Source: a virus. Taken from it: 30,836 nt of DNA. Of this stretch, positions 14,605 through 22,181 are shown piece after piece. Numbering within the stretch: the stretch's first letter is position 1; each line of letters opens with the position of its first letter. The stretch covers positions 737-31,572 of IMG/VR virus record IMGVR_UViG_3300030380_003465; one strand, written 5' to 3'. The notes beneath the pieces are model-generated. The model searched no databases. It was not told where the DNA came from and saw nothing but the letters and a program-made list of their open reading frames with translations. The position numbers were made by a program, and so were the translations under genes.

Positions 14605-16911
14605 ATGGCGACTCCTCAATTATCTCCCGGCGTATTGGTCAGAGAGGTTGATTTAACAGTAGGAAGAGCAGATAATGTATTAGACAATATCGGCGCAATA
14701 GCGGGCCCATTTCGTCTTGGCCCAATTGATGAACCCATTCAAGTATCAAATGAAGAGGAGTTAATCAAAAATTTTGGTAAACCACTTTCAACTGATAGGC
14801 AGTATGAATATTGGATGAGTGCAGCATCATTCTTATCATATGGTGGTGTATTAAAGGTAGTAAGAGCAGACGATGATGACTTAGGTAATGCTAACGCTGG
14901 TGTTGGTATTGCATCTACAACTGTCATTGGTGGATCAGGTGGTTTAAAAATAGAAAACTATGATGATTATCAGCAAAATCATGTTGCCGATACAAGTTTC
15001 TATTATGCTGCTAAAACTCCGGGTTCTTATGCTAACGGATTAAAGGTTTGTCAGATCGATGATCAAGCAGATCAAATAATCGGAATCAATACAACAAGTT
15101 TAGAAGATTACGGTGCAACAATTGGTGTCGGTGTCACAGCAGCATTAACTAATGTTGTCATACCGGGTGCAGGATCAACTGCAACATTCACTGGACATCT
15201 GAAAGGAATCATTACAGGTGTGGCAACAGATGCTACAAATGGTGATTCAAAAATTGATGTTAAGATTACTGCAAGAGTATCAAGTGCCGGAACAGAATTT
15301 AAAATAGATTATGCACAAAATTCACTAACCAACTCATTTAAAACAGTAACTGAAGGTGGTGGAGCAGGAATTGCAGCAACAACTGTATTCTTTGTGAATA
15401 GTTCAGGTATTAACACTGGTGCACCGAACGCACCAATCACAGCTGCATCTGCAGAAATTGTAACAGCAGTAGATTGGTATGATCAACAAACTCTAGGATT
15501 AGAAAACTCAACTATTTTCTGGAAAACACTTGCACCTAGACCAGTATCTAATAAGTATACACTTGATAGAAATGGTAAGAACGATGGTATTCACGTTGCA
15601 GTCATTGATGATGCTGGAACAATAAGTGGTGTTCAAGGTAATGTTCTTGAGAAACATCTTCACTTATCTAAAGCACATGATGCTATCTCAAATGTAAATT
15701 CTCCAGAAAAAATTTACTATAAGCAATATCTTGCAGATAGATCAGAAAATCTTTATGCTGGATTTAATCCATCACAATCACAAGATACTTTCCATAAAAC
15801 TGCTGCTGGATCATTCCAAGAACCAAGAGCAACAGGATTCTCAACAGGATTTGTTGCAAATACAACTGCTCAAGGTTTGTGGAGTCAAAATGCTCAGAAT
15901 AATACATTCGCAGCCATAGGTAATGTAACTTACAACCTTGGTGGAGGAACAGATTACACTAGCGTTTCTGGTGCAATTCCTGCTCCCGGAGCAAATGGTG
16001 GAATGACTGCTACGCTCTCTGATCTTAAAACAGCGTATGACACACTTTCAAATAAAGATGAACAGGCAGTTGATTTTATAATCATGGGGCCTGGTCTTGG
16101 ATCTAGAGATTTATCTCAAGCAAAAGCAAATCATGTAATCTCAATTGCAAATGCAAGAAAGGATTGTATTGCTACTGTTGGGCCACATAGAGATGATCTT
16201 GTTAACATATCCAACACAACAACACAAACAAATAATTTAATACAATATTTCAGTCCATTAACCTCATCATCATATTGTGTGTTTGATAGTGGTTACAAAT
16301 ATATGTTTGATAGATTCAATAATGAATTTAGATTCATTCCTGCTAATGGAGACACTGCCGGATTGATGGTTCGCACAGCGGTCACTTCATTCCCATGGTT
16401 CTCACCTGCTGGTGAACAAAGAGGTGTGTTGAATAACGCTATTAAATTAGCATATAACCCAACCAAAGCACAGAGAGATATACTTTATCCTCAAAGGGTT
16501 AACTCTTACATAACCAAACCGGGAATCGGAACATTATTATTTGGTGATAAAACTGGATTGTCATTTGCATCTGCATTCGACAGAATCAATGTTCGTCGTT
16601 TATTCCTTACTGTGGAACAAGCACTTGAAAGTGCTGCTGAAGCACAACTCTTTGAGTTGAATGATGAACTAACAAGAGCAAACTTTAGAAATATTGTTGA
16701 ACCGTTCTTGAGAGATGTTGAAGCAAAACGAGGAATATCAGGATTCCTAGTTATTTGTGATACATCAAACAACACTCCTGATGTTATTGATAATAATGAA
16801 TTCAGGGCTGACATCTTCCTGAAACCAGCAAGATCAATCAACTTCATCACACTAACATTCGTTGCCACTAGAACTGGAGTTAGTTTTGAAGAAGTCGCAG
16901 GTCGAGTTTAA
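14605..16911 (+). CDS. gp18: Tail sheath protein gp18
   Basis: 768 aa against about 659 in T4. Start MATPQLSPGVLVREVDLTVG is the usual gp18 N-terminus (SPGV-x-V-x-E/EVDLT). The most conserved part is C-terminal: YNPTKAQRDILYPQRVNSYI, then GDKTGLSFASAFDRINVRRL, AKRGISGFLVICD and the end SINFITLTFVATRTGVSFEE, the polymerisation core of contractile sheaths. A Gly/Thr/Ala-rich stretch at about residues 160-280 probably corresponds to the variable outer domain. Subunits surround the gp19 tube and contract at infection. A strong ribosome site GGAG and a late octamer precede it. Confidence 0.96.
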   Translation: MATPQLSPGVLVREVDLTVGRADNVLDNIGAIAGPFRLGPIDEPIQVSNEEELIKNFGKPLSTDRQYEYWMSAASFLSYGGVLKVVRADDDDLGNANAGVGIASTTVIGGSGGLKIENYDDYQQNHVADTSFYYAAKTPGSYANGLKVCQIDDQADQIIGINTTSLEDYGATIGVGVTAALTNVVIPGAGSTATFTGHLKGIITGVATDATNGDSKIDVKITARVSSAGTEFKIDYAQNSLTNSFKTVTEGGGAGIAATTVFFVNSSGINTGAPNAPITAASAEIVTAVDWYDQQTLGLENSTIFWKTLAPRPVSNKYTLDRNGKNDGIHVAVIDDAGTISGVQGNVLEKHLHLSKAHDAISNVNSPEKIYYKQYLADRSENLYAGFNPSQSQDTFHKTAAGSFQEPRATGFSTGFVANTTAQGLWSQNAQNNTFAAIGNVTYNLGGGTDYTSVSGAIPAPGANGGMTATLSDLKTAYDTLSNKDEQAVDFIIMGPGLGSRDLSQAKANHVISIANARKDCIATVGPHRDDLVNISNTTTQTNNLIQYFSPLTSSSYCVFDSGYKYMFDRFNNEFRFIPANGDTAGLMVRTAVTSFPWFSPAGEQRGVLNNAIKLAYNPTKAQRDILYPQRVNSYITKPGIGTLLFGDKTGLSFASAFDRINVRRLFLTVEQALESAAEAQLFELNDELTRANFRNIVEPFLRDVEAKRGISGFLVICDTSNNTPDVIDNNEFRADIFLKPARSINFITLTFVATRTGVSFEEVAGRV

Positions 16912-16914
16912 TTG

Positions 16915-16922
16915 AATAAATA
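16915..16922 (+). promoter_or_regulatory. Candidate late promoter for gp19
   Basis: AATAAATA, 20 bases before the gp19 start, just after the gp18 stop. An AAAGGAG ribosome site follows at 16926-16932, one of the best in the window, as expected for a high-copy structural protein. Confidence 0.6.
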
Positions 16923-16942
16923 ACTAAAGGAGATTAACAACT

Positions 16943-17533
16943 ATGGCAACAACTAGAGAAAACAAAACCATTTCTCAATTTAAATCTCAATTAATTGGTG
17001 GTGGAGCAAGACCGAATCTGTTTGAGGTAGAGATGGCAACTTTACCTCCGGGCATAGCATGGCCTGCAGATAACTTTAGGTATATGTGCAAAGCAGCACA
17101 GTTACCAGCATCAGTTATTGCAAACATTGATATACCATTTAGAGGTCGTATTTTTAAAGTCGCTGGAGATAGAACCATTGAACCATGGAGTATCACAGTT
17201 ATTAATGATGAAGACTTTAGAATTAGAAAAGCAATGGAAGAATGGGTTGATACAATTGCTAAATTAGAAAATAATTTAGGTGCAACCGATCCAAGTGCAT
17301 ATATGGTTAATGCAAAAGTATTCCAATTAGGTAGAGGATCTGTTCCAAGTTCACAAAATAACGCTGGTGACAGAAATACAGTTTTAAGAGAATATGAGTT
17401 TATCGACATATTTCCAACAAGTGTATCATCAATTGACCTATCTTACGATTCTTCTGATACAATAGAAGAGTTCGTAGTTGATTTCGCAGTTCAGTCATTC
17501 CAGTTTATTGACGCAGGGGGCACTGACGGTTAA
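16943..17533 (+). CDS. gp19: Tail tube protein gp19
   Basis: 196 aa against about 163 in T4. Typical tube features: NLFEVEMATLPPG, YMCKAAQLPASVIANIDIPF, FRGRIFKVAGDR, then PWSITVINDEDFRIRKAMEE and W at the end of that helix, and a C-terminal YEFIDIFPTSVSSIDLSYDS. It forms the inner tube through which DNA passes and sits directly after the sheath gene as in T4. A strong AAAGGAG ribosome site stands 10 bases before the ATG. Confidence 0.95.
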   Translation: MATTRENKTISQFKSQLIGGGARPNLFEVEMATLPPGIAWPADNFRYMCKAAQLPASVIANIDIPFRGRIFKVAGDRTIEPWSITVINDEDFRIRKAMEEWVDTIAKLENNLGATDPSAYMVNAKVFQLGRGSVPSSQNNAGDRNTVLREYEFIDIFPTSVSSIDLSYDSSDTIEEFVVDFAVQSFQFIDAGGTDG

Positions 17534-17541
17534 CTAAATAG
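17534..17541 (+). promoter_or_regulatory. Candidate late promoter (CTAAATAG) for gp20
   Basis: CTAAATAG directly follows the gp19 stop codon and lies 17 bases before the gp20 ATG. It belongs to the CTAAATA variant class seen also before gp22 and the gp3-position gene. Confidence 0.45.
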
Positions 17542-17558
17542 ATAAAAAGTAATAAATT

Positions 17559-19229
17559 ATGTCTAAATTATTTGGGTTCTCGATTGAGAACACAGAACCA
17601 CTATCTCCAAATGTAGTATCTCCAGTCCCTGAAAATAGGGAAGATGAGTCAGACTACTTTATGAGTAGTGGTTTTTTTGGTTCTTATGTTGACATTGAAG
17701 GTGTATTTAAAACTGAATTTGATTTAATAAAAAGATATCGTGAAATGAGTCTGCATCCAGAAGTGGATAGTGCCATTGAAGATATTGTAAATGAAGCTAT
17801 AGTTTCTGATACAAATGATCATCCAGTTGAAATTGATCTAGATCATTTAAATGCAAGTGATGGTATTAAAAAGAAAGTAAGAGAAGAATTTAAATATATT
17901 CTTGATTTATTGGATTTTGATAAAAAAGCACATGAGATATATCGTAATTGGTATATTGATGGTAGAATCTATTACCACAAAGTAATTGATATTAAAAAAC
18001 CAGAAGAGGGTATTCAAGAATTAAGATACATAGACGCAATCAAAATGCGTTATATAAGACAAGAACAAAAATCAAAAGAGGACAAATATAAAGTAAACAA
18101 TCTTTTATCAGATAATCCTACTGATTATCCCTTTCCAAAGATAGAGGAGTATTTTGTTTATAATCCAAAAGCTGCATATCCAACTGGTAACATTCAAGCA
18201 AGAGGTGCATCTCAAGGAATTAAAATGTCAAGAGATTCAGTCTCTTATTGCACATCTGGTTTAGTAGATAGAAATAAAGGAACTACATTATCATACTTAC
18301 ACAAGGCCATCAAATCACTCAATCAATTACGTATGATTGAGGATAGTTTGGTGATATATAGATTATCCCGCGCTCCAGAGCGTAGGATTTTCTACATTGA
18401 TGTAGGAAACTTGCCGAAGATCAAAGCAGAACAATATCTCAGAGATGTGATGATGCGATATCGAAACAAATTAGTTTACGACGCTAACACAGGAGAGATC
18501 CGCGATGACAAAAAGTATATGGCGATGCTTGAAGATTTCTGGTTGCCTAGAAGAGAAGGAGGGCGTGGAACTGAGATTTCTACTTTACCGGGAGGTCAAA
18601 ATCTCGGAGAGATCACGGACATCGAATACTTCAAGAAAAAACTCTATAGATCGCTCAATGTCCCGCCGTCGAGAATGGATGGCGAAGGAGGATTTAACTT
18701 GGGACGATCTTCAGAGATACTGAGAGATGAGTTAAAATTTACTAAATTTGTTGGACGTTTGAGAAAAAGATTCTCAAATATGTTCCATGATATGTTACGC
18801 ACTCAACTAATATTAAAGAACATTATTACCCCAGAAGACTGGGAAACAATGAGTGAGCACATACAATATGACTTTTTATATGATAATCACTTCTCTGAAC
18901 TCAAAGAATCTGAGTTATTAAATGAGAGATTAGGTAACGTTGCAACAGCAGAACCATATATTGGAAAGTATTTCTCACAGGATTATGTAAGACGTAAGAT
19001 ACTTAGACAAACTGATGAGGATATCATAGAACAAGATAAATTAATTAAACAAGAAATTGCGAGTGGTGCAATTCCAGATCCAAGTATTCCTGTTGATCCA
19101 CAAACAGGTTTACCAATGGATCAAGCTGGATCTACAGGAGATCTTGGTGCACCAGTTCAAGAACCAGATCTAGAATCTGAAGGTGGTGCAACAGAAGCAC
19201 CCACTATCCCTAGTGGTGGGGAAATATAA
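17559..19229 (+). CDS. gp20: Portal vertex protein gp20
   Basis: 556 aa against about 524 in T4. It forms the dodecameric portal that starts prohead assembly and is the channel for gp17. Conserved blocks: YREMSLHPEVDSAIEDIVNE, NWYIDGRIYYHKVID, LSRAPERRIFYIDVGNLPKI, DFWLPRREGGRGTEISTLPG, NLGEITDIEYFKKKLYRSLN and FNLGRSSEILRDELKF. The C-terminus is an acidic, Pro/Gly-rich tail. The stretch at about 18360-18720 is noticeably richer in GC than the rest of the gene. Order gp19-gp20-gp67 is as in T4. Confidence 0.96.
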   Translation: MSKLFGFSIENTEPLSPNVVSPVPENREDESDYFMSSGFFGSYVDIEGVFKTEFDLIKRYREMSLHPEVDSAIEDIVNEAIVSDTNDHPVEIDLDHLNASDGIKKKVREEFKYILDLLDFDKKAHEIYRNWYIDGRIYYHKVIDIKKPEEGIQELRYIDAIKMRYIRQEQKSKEDKYKVNNLLSDNPTDYPFPKIEEYFVYNPKAAYPTGNIQARGASQGIKMSRDSVSYCTSGLVDRNKGTTLSYLHKAIKSLNQLRMIEDSLVIYRLSRAPERRIFYIDVGNLPKIKAEQYLRDVMMRYRNKLVYDANTGEIRDDKKYMAMLEDFWLPRREGGRGTEISTLPGGQNLGEITDIEYFKKKLYRSLNVPPSRMDGEGGFNLGRSSEILRDELKFTKFVGRLRKRFSNMFHDMLRTQLILKNIITPEDWETMSEHIQYDFLYDNHFSELKESELLNERLGNVATAEPYIGKYFSQDYVRRKILRQTDEDIIEQDKLIKQEIASGAIPDPSIPVDPQTGLPMDQAGSTGDLGAPVQEPDLESEGGATEAPTIPSGGEI

Positions 19230-19232
19230 ATA
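19225..19232 (+). promoter_or_regulatory. Candidate late promoter (perfect T4 octamer) for gp67
   Basis: TATAAATA, identical to the T4 late -10 consensus, contains the gp20 stop codon TAA and lies 29 bases before the next ATG. Confidence 0.65.
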
Positions 19233-19261
19233 TAAAAGGTTAAAGTATTATTTTCTAAAAT

Positions 19262-19498
19262 ATGGACGATTTAATGGATATGATCATCGCTGATGAATCG
19301 CCGTCACAAATTAGTGATACGATTAAAGATGCTTTGTTTTCAAAATCAGCTGAGCGTGTTGATGCCTTTCGACCTCAAGTGTCTTCATCAATTTTTGATA
19401 ATGGTGAAGTAGAGGATGAAATAGAGGATGAAGTAGAAGCAGAGACTGAAACAGATGTAGAAGCTGAAGCAGATACTGAAATAGGTGACGAAGAGTAA
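19262..19498 (+). CDS. gp67: Prohead core protein gp67
   Basis: 78 aa, close to the roughly 80 of T4 gp67. The N-terminal helix MDDLMDMIIADESPSQISDT with a basic middle (DALFSKSAERVDAFRPQ) is followed by a strongly acidic tail of about 30 residues (EDEIEDEVEAETETDVEAEA), the T4 gp67 pattern. The protein is part of the scaffolding core and is degraded by gp21 in T4. Position between gp20 and gp21 matches T4. Confidence 0.85.
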   Translation: MDDLMDMIIADESPSQISDTIKDALFSKSAERVDAFRPQVSSSIFDNGEVEDEIEDEVEAETETDVEAEADTEIGDEE

Positions 19499-19500
19499 CC

Positions 19501-19508
19501 TATAAATA
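19501..19508 (+). promoter_or_regulatory. Candidate late promoter (perfect T4 octamer) for the 200-aa gene
   Basis: TATAAATA two bases after the gp67 stop, 26 bases before the next ATG. Two perfect consensus octamers bracket gp67, which suggests separate strong initiation for the 200-aa gene. Confidence 0.65.
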
Positions 19509-19534
19509 AATAAAAAATGATCTAGAGTATATCA

Positions 19535-20137
19535 ATGGCTTTAAGAACTGTCGGGACAGGGGCATCACTACCAATAAAAGTGGGTGTAGCGCAGACATCT
19601 TCGTTTTTCACAGTGCAATCAGGTTACATGCGTGTAGTCGCAAAAGGATCTGGTGCACATGTCACTATTGGAACCGATGCTAGTGCAGCAATAACTGATT
19701 TGTATATTCATGCAGGCCCCGAAGGTGAAACTTTATCAATGACTAAGGCATCGCAAAGAGTTGTTGGTATAAGCACTGGAACAACAACTGTTCTCACTGC
19801 ACCTGAAGGAACACATATGCCATTTGTTCCCGGTGACATCGTAACAGTTGAATTTGGTAGTAATGCATCTGTTGATACTAATTACAGTGCAAAACTAACT
19901 GGTGGAGTATCAGTTCTTTCAGTTGATAATAACATTCCAAATGTTATATCAGATAACTTTGCTCGCAGTAACATTACTGTTGCAGCAGATACATCGGGTA
20001 TTATCACAGCATTTAATTCAGCAGCAGATTCCACTGTAAGAAAAGTTTTAAAACTATCTTGCATTGCTGCAACGGGTGAAGGTGCTGCTAATAGTGTATT
20101 CCATTTTCAACAAGTTCAAACTACAGGTAGTGCGTAA
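19535..20137 (+). CDS. Beta-rich structural protein at the gp68 position, 200 aa
   Basis: Lies between gp67 and gp21 where T4 has gp68, but the sequence does not look like a core protein: no capsid-targeting start and no acidic or helical character. It is rich in Gly, Thr, Ser and Val with predicted strands (TVQSGYMRVVAKGSGAHVTI, MPFVPGDIVTVEFGSNASVD), like virion surface or decoration proteins. T4-like cyanophages encode a structural protein here, as far as I remember. A head-decoration role is an inference from position, composition and a perfect late promoter. Its stop shares a base with the gp21 start (TAATG). Confidence 0.7.
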   Translation: MALRTVGTGASLPIKVGVAQTSSFFTVQSGYMRVVAKGSGAHVTIGTDASAAITDLYIHAGPEGETLSMTKASQRVVGISTGTTTVLTAPEGTHMPFVPGDIVTVEFGSNASVDTNYSAKLTGGVSVLSVDNNIPNVISDNFARSNITVAADTSGIITAFNSAADSTVRKVLKLSCIAATGEGAANSVFHFQQVQTTGSA

Positions 20138-20787
20138 TGAAACTGATTAGAGAAGAAATCGAAACCGTTGAATTTCTTGTCGAACAAAAGAACGGCAAAA
20201 AATCAATGTATATCGAAGGTGTATTCTTACAAGGAAACATTAAAAACCGTAATGGTAGAATGTATCCTATGGAAACTCTTCGTAAAGAGGTTTCTCGTTA
20301 TAATGAGAATCACATACAATCTGGAAGAGCACTTGGTGAATTAGGTCATCCCGAAGGCCCAACTGTTAATCTAGACCGTGTTTCCCATAAAATTGTATCA
20401 CTCAGAGAGAACGGATCCAATTTTATTGGAAAGGCAAAATTATTATCCACACCAATGGGTAAAATTGCGTCTTCTCTCGTCGAAGAAGGAGTCAAACTCG
20501 GAGTCTCATCTCGTGGAGTTGGATCTCTTAAAATGACAAGAGAAGGTATAAATGTAGTAGGAAGCGACTTTATGTTGGCGACTGCTGCAGATATAGTTGC
20601 CGACCCTTCCGCACCAGATGCTTTCGTTGAAGGAATCATGGAAGGAAAGGAGTGGGTATGGGATGGAGGAATACTTCGAGAGAAGTATGCTGAAAAAACA
20701 TACAAACAAATTAATACATTAACAGATCAGAAAAAATTAGATGAGCAGAAATTGAACCTGTTCAACGACTTTTTGTCTAATTTATAA
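20137..20787 (+). CDS. gp21: Prohead maturation protease gp21
   Basis: 216 aa, close to T4 (about 212). It is a serine protease of the herpesvirus-assemblin-like fold that cleaves capsid, core and internal proteins. The expected blocks are present: MYIEGVFLQGNIKNRNGRMY, ALGELGHPEGPTVNL with catalytic His71, and KLGVSSRGVGSLKM with the catalytic serine at 124 or 125; PSAPDAFVEGIME follows. T4 cleavage follows [LI]-x-E; the protein itself holds FLVE|Q (Glu16) and KLDE|Q near the C-terminus, possible self-processing sites. It is translationally coupled to the previous gene. Confidence 0.95.
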   Translation: MKLIREEIETVEFLVEQKNGKKSMYIEGVFLQGNIKNRNGRMYPMETLRKEVSRYNENHIQSGRALGELGHPEGPTVNLDRVSHKIVSLRENGSNFIGKAKLLSTPMGKIASSLVEEGVKLGVSSRGVGSLKMTREGINVVGSDFMLATAADIVADPSAPDAFVEGIMEGKEWVWDGGILREKYAEKTYKQINTLTDQKKLDEQKLNLFNDFLSNL

Positions 20788-20792
20788 CTTTT

Positions 20793-20800
20793 CTAAATAA
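20793..20800 (+). promoter_or_regulatory. Candidate late promoter (CTAAATAA type) for gp22
   Basis: CTAAATAA lies in the gp21-gp22 gap, 37 bases before the gp22 start. The ribosome site CGGAG (20825-20829) is separate and well spaced. Confidence 0.5.
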
Positions 20801-20837
20801 AAATAGTTTCAAATCAAGACTCATCGGAGTAGTTAAA

Positions 20838-21965
20838 ATGTCTCGTGGCACAAAATTACAAGAAATGGAAGTAAAGACACAGCAATCTAAATCCGCTGTC
20901 AATGCTAACGCCAAGCCAGGCGATCCAATGCCAAAACTTACAACAGGTGGAACACCACCAACATATGAAGATCTCGGAGGGCCAACTCCTGAGAATTATA
21001 GACCAGATGATGATTCGGCAAAAATCAAAGAGCCAGGCGGTTCCCTTAAACAAGTTAAGGATGTCGTTAACAAAGGTGCTAAAGGAGCAGACCCCATGAA
21101 GTCCGGTGGGAAAGGTTACAAGGAGGAAGAAGAGGTGGAACTCGAAGACCAGCAAGAAATTGTTTCTGAAGATGACGCTGCTACCGAAGAGGAAGTAGTT
21201 GCAGAAGAAGATCAAGTAACCGAAGAGCAAGTTGAAACTTATGACATCGATGATGATGTCAAAGCTTTACTTGGAGGAGAAGAACTCTCTGAAGAGTTTA
21301 AAAACAAAGCAAAAACAATCTTTGAGACTGCGCTCAAGTCTAAAGTTGCCGAAGTAAGGTCACTTTTAGAGCAGCAATACGAGGAAAAACTCGGACAAGA
21401 GATTGTTGAAGCAAAAGAGGAACTCTCAAGTAGAGTTGACTCATATCTTGAGTATGTCGCTGACGAATGGTTTACTGAAAACCAGTTAGCAGTAGAGACA
21501 GGACTCAAAGAAGAACTTACAGAATCATTCCTTGGTGGAATGAAAAGTCTTTTTGAAGAACATTATGTATCAATCCCTGAAGACAAATACGATGTGCTTG
21601 AGAGCATGGTAGAAAAACTTGATGACATGGAAACAAAACTCAATGAGCAAATTGAGAAGAATATTGGATTAAACAAACGTCTCGCAGAGTCGGTTGCCGA
21701 TGGTATTCTTGATGAAGTTTCTGAAGGGCTCGCGTCCACACAGAAAGAGAAGCTCGCTTCACTTGCCGAAAGTGTAGAGTTTGAAAGTGAATCCGAATAT
21801 CGTGAGAAGCTAGAGGTTTTAAGAGAATCATATTTCTCTTCAAAATCAACACCTTCATCAGCTAAAACTGAAACTTTATCTGAGGGAGTAGATAGTTCAC
21901 CTGAATCAGTTCAGGGTTCTATGAGTGCATACCTGAAAACACTTTCAGCATTTAGCAAAAACTGA
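20838..21965 (+). CDS. gp22: Prohead scaffold (major core) protein gp22
   Basis: 375 aa against about 269 in T4. Position between gp21 and gp23 and composition identify it: a low-complexity N-terminus, a very acidic segment (EEEEVELEDQQEIVSEDDAA) and a long helical, Glu/Lys-rich C-terminal two thirds (for example TEESFLGG-like turns and KLDDMETKLNEQIEKN). The scaffold is assembled inside the prohead and digested by gp21 to free space for DNA. Candidate cleavage points of the [LI]-x-E type include KLQE (Glu9), KLNE|Q and TLSE|G near the C-terminus. Codon usage has more C-ending codons than the neighbouring tail genes. Confidence 0.9.
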   Translation: MSRGTKLQEMEVKTQQSKSAVNANAKPGDPMPKLTTGGTPPTYEDLGGPTPENYRPDDDSAKIKEPGGSLKQVKDVVNKGAKGADPMKSGGKGYKEEEEVELEDQQEIVSEDDAATEEEVVAEEDQVTEEQVETYDIDDDVKALLGGEELSEEFKNKAKTIFETALKSKVAEVRSLLEQQYEEKLGQEIVEAKEELSSRVDSYLEYVADEWFTENQLAVETGLKEELTESFLGGMKSLFEEHYVSIPEDKYDVLESMVEKLDDMETKLNEQIEKNIGLNKRLAESVADGILDEVSEGLASTQKEKLASLAESVEFESESEYREKLEVLRESYFSSKSTPSSAKTETLSEGVDSSPESVQGSMSAYLKTLSAFSKN

Positions 21966-22010
21966 TTTTAAAATTAAATCAAACGTAAACTTTAAAAGGT
22001 AAATCCGCAA

Positions 22011-22181
22011 ATGTTTCAATCAGAATCATTGCAGGAAAAGTGGAAGCCACTTCTTAACTATGAGGGCCTTGATGAAATCAAAGATCCCCATCGTAAAGCA
22101 GTTACCGCTGTCCTGTTAGAAAATCAAGAAAAATTCCTCAGAGAGGAGCAAGCATTTACATCAGGAATCAACCTGATGGAA
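22011..22181 (+). other. Predicted gp23 propeptide (codons 1-57)
   Basis: The first 57 codons encode the expected delta-domain-like propeptide removed by gp21. The predicted boundary is L55-M56-E57|Q58-P59-T60, and the corresponding T4 site is FLTE|AE. Confidence 0.6.

Noticed and set aside
16506-16868. 120-codon minus-strand frame opposite gp18, and similar ones at 16987-17409, 20346-20705 and 20856-21230
   Set aside because: They mirror conserved structural genes and have no ribosome site, domain or gap that would need a gene.
18505-18723. 72-codon + strand frame inside gp20
   Set aside because: It is a shadow of the conserved portal sequence; it arises from the GC-rich patch and has no independent support.
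21966-22010. Late promoter directly before gp23
   Set aside because: The gap has TTTTAAAATTAAATC but no octamer within one mismatch of the pattern seen elsewhere, so I do not call one.
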